Assembly: GCA_002780065.1 (NCBI GenBank)
Contig: PEWQ01000049.1
Coordinates: 1-7,026 of the forward strand
Length of the DNA stretch: 7,026 nucleotides
Origin: Candidatus Hydrogenedentes bacterium CG07_land_8_20_14_0_80_42_17
GTDB lineage: Bacteria > UBA8481
Reading direction: 5' to 3'
Of the stretch, positions 6,439-7,026 are shown piece by piece. The notes beneath the pieces were generated by a model. That model made no database searches and was not told the DNA's origin. It saw only the letters and a program-made list of their open reading frames with translations. A program made the position numbers and the translations under genes. The stretch's first letter is position 1. Each line of letters begins with the position of its first letter.

Positions 6439-7026
6439 TACTGCGTCAGAAATAATTGTTGCTCTTCTGGGCACAAAGCGCACTGTCGATGAATGGGGCG
6501 ATCTTCTCGAACGAGAATGCAACTGCAAAACAATCCGTATAACAGCTCTCAAATTTGAACGGCTTCCTTCGGATGCGCTAGACAATGCTCTTCTAAATAT
6601 CGAAAAATATTCTGACGTCATAATCACATCTAAGGAGACGGTTTCAATTATTGGAGAACGGATTAAAGAACTCGAAATTTCAAAAGAGCGATTTAAAAAA
6701 GTTTCGGTTTTTGCTATCGGTAATAAAACTGCGAAGTGTTTGGATGAGCTAAATGTTTTTTCTAAAATTCGCGTTCCAAAAAATTTTACTGCGGAAGGCT
6801 TACTGCAAGAGATAGGAGAACCGGCAAATAGAAGATTTCTTCTGCCGCGCGCTCTGCATGCACGGGATCTATTGGAAAAAAAATTAGGAAAGTCTTTAGA
6901 CGTGATTCACATTTACAGAACTGAGTTATGCGACATCTCCTGCCTCTTCGATGAAATCGAACGAATCGATTATGTAGTGGTCGGCTCATCGAGGATTGCC
7001 GCGCATTTTGTTCAAGAACTTGAGAA
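6431..7026 (+). CDS. hemD: Uroporphyrinogen-III synthase, partial (3' end beyond window)
   Basis: HemD cyclises hydroxymethylbilane to uroporphyrinogen III, the last shared step to haem, sirohaem, cobalamin and chlorophyll. The frame starts at an ATG inside the last codons of mtnA (ATGACTGA, 8-bp overlap) and runs without a stop to the window edge, giving 198 residues of a family usually near 250. Overall sequence identity in this family is low, but the order of landmarks fits: an N-terminal strand (IIVALLG, 8-14), YSDVIITSKETVSII (60-74), VFAIGNKTAKCL (93-104), FTAEGLLQEI (119-128), RRFLLPRALHARDLLEKKL (134-152), IYRTE (161-165) and YVVVGSSRIAAHF near the edge. These alternate between the two Rossmann-like lobes. 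Translation is probably coupled to mtnA. The missing C-terminal fifth prevents checking whether it is intact or fused to another haem enzyme. Confidence 0.8.
   Translation, partial: MTDTASEIIVALLGTKRTVDEWGDLLERECNCKTIRITALKFERLPSDALDNALLNIEKYSDVIITSKETVSIIGERIKELEISKERFKKVSVFAIGNKTAKCLDELNVFSKIRVPKNFTAEGLLQEIGEPANRRFLLPRALHARDLLEKKLGKSLDVIHIYRTELCDISCLFDEIERIDYVVVGSSRIAAHFVQELE

Overview
The window is a bacterial chromosomal segment with every recognisable gene on the + strand. It reads as a cell-envelope carbohydrate pair followed by a run of housekeeping cofactor and one-carbon genes. The organism cannot be named from this sequence. Most starts have no Shine-Dalgarno sequence, the DNA is moderately AT-rich, and there is a lipoprotein with a glucoamylase-like fold. 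These fit a Gram-negative bacterium, perhaps of the Bacteroidota/Chlorobiota/Ignavibacteria (FCB) group, but this is a low-confidence inference.

Layout: (1) Positions 1-98 hold a GC-rich 17-bp tandem repeat that probably continues left of the window. (2) Positions 150-2273 encode a secreted, probably lipid-anchored protein with a CBM11-like beta-sandwich domain and a glucoamylase-like (PF10091/GH144-type) catalytic domain. (3) After about 40 bp, which contain a possible 10-codon leader ORF, positions 2314-3825 encode a multi-pass GT39-type (PMT/ArnT-like) glycosyltransferase. This gene is much more AT-rich than the one before it. (4) folE (3841-4449, GTP cyclohydrolase I) follows after 15 bp and overlaps metF (4446-5333, methylenetetrahydrofolate reductase) by ATGA. 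(5) A 109-bp gap carries a probable intrinsic terminator that also looks like a single REP-type palindrome. (6) mtnA (5443-6438, methylthioribose-1-phosphate isomerase) overlaps by 8 bp a hemD-like gene (6431 to the window edge, uroporphyrinogen-III synthase), which is cut off by the window end.

How the genes fit together: FolE makes the pterin precursor of folate. MetF reduces methylene-THF to methyl-THF for methionine synthesis. MtnA acts in recycling methylthioadenosine back to methionine. FolE, MetF and MtnA therefore form a plausible folate/methionine group, and HemD (tetrapyrrole synthesis) is co-transcribed with mtnA by position. The lipoprotein and the GT39 protein are both envelope-glycan type proteins, but a functional link between them is only suggested by adjacency.

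I found no rRNA, tRNA, CRISPR array, insertion sequence or clear new multi-gene system. The features most worth a second look are the 17-bp repeat array, the leader ORF before the GT39 gene, the composition break at about 2275-2310, and the REP-like terminator.
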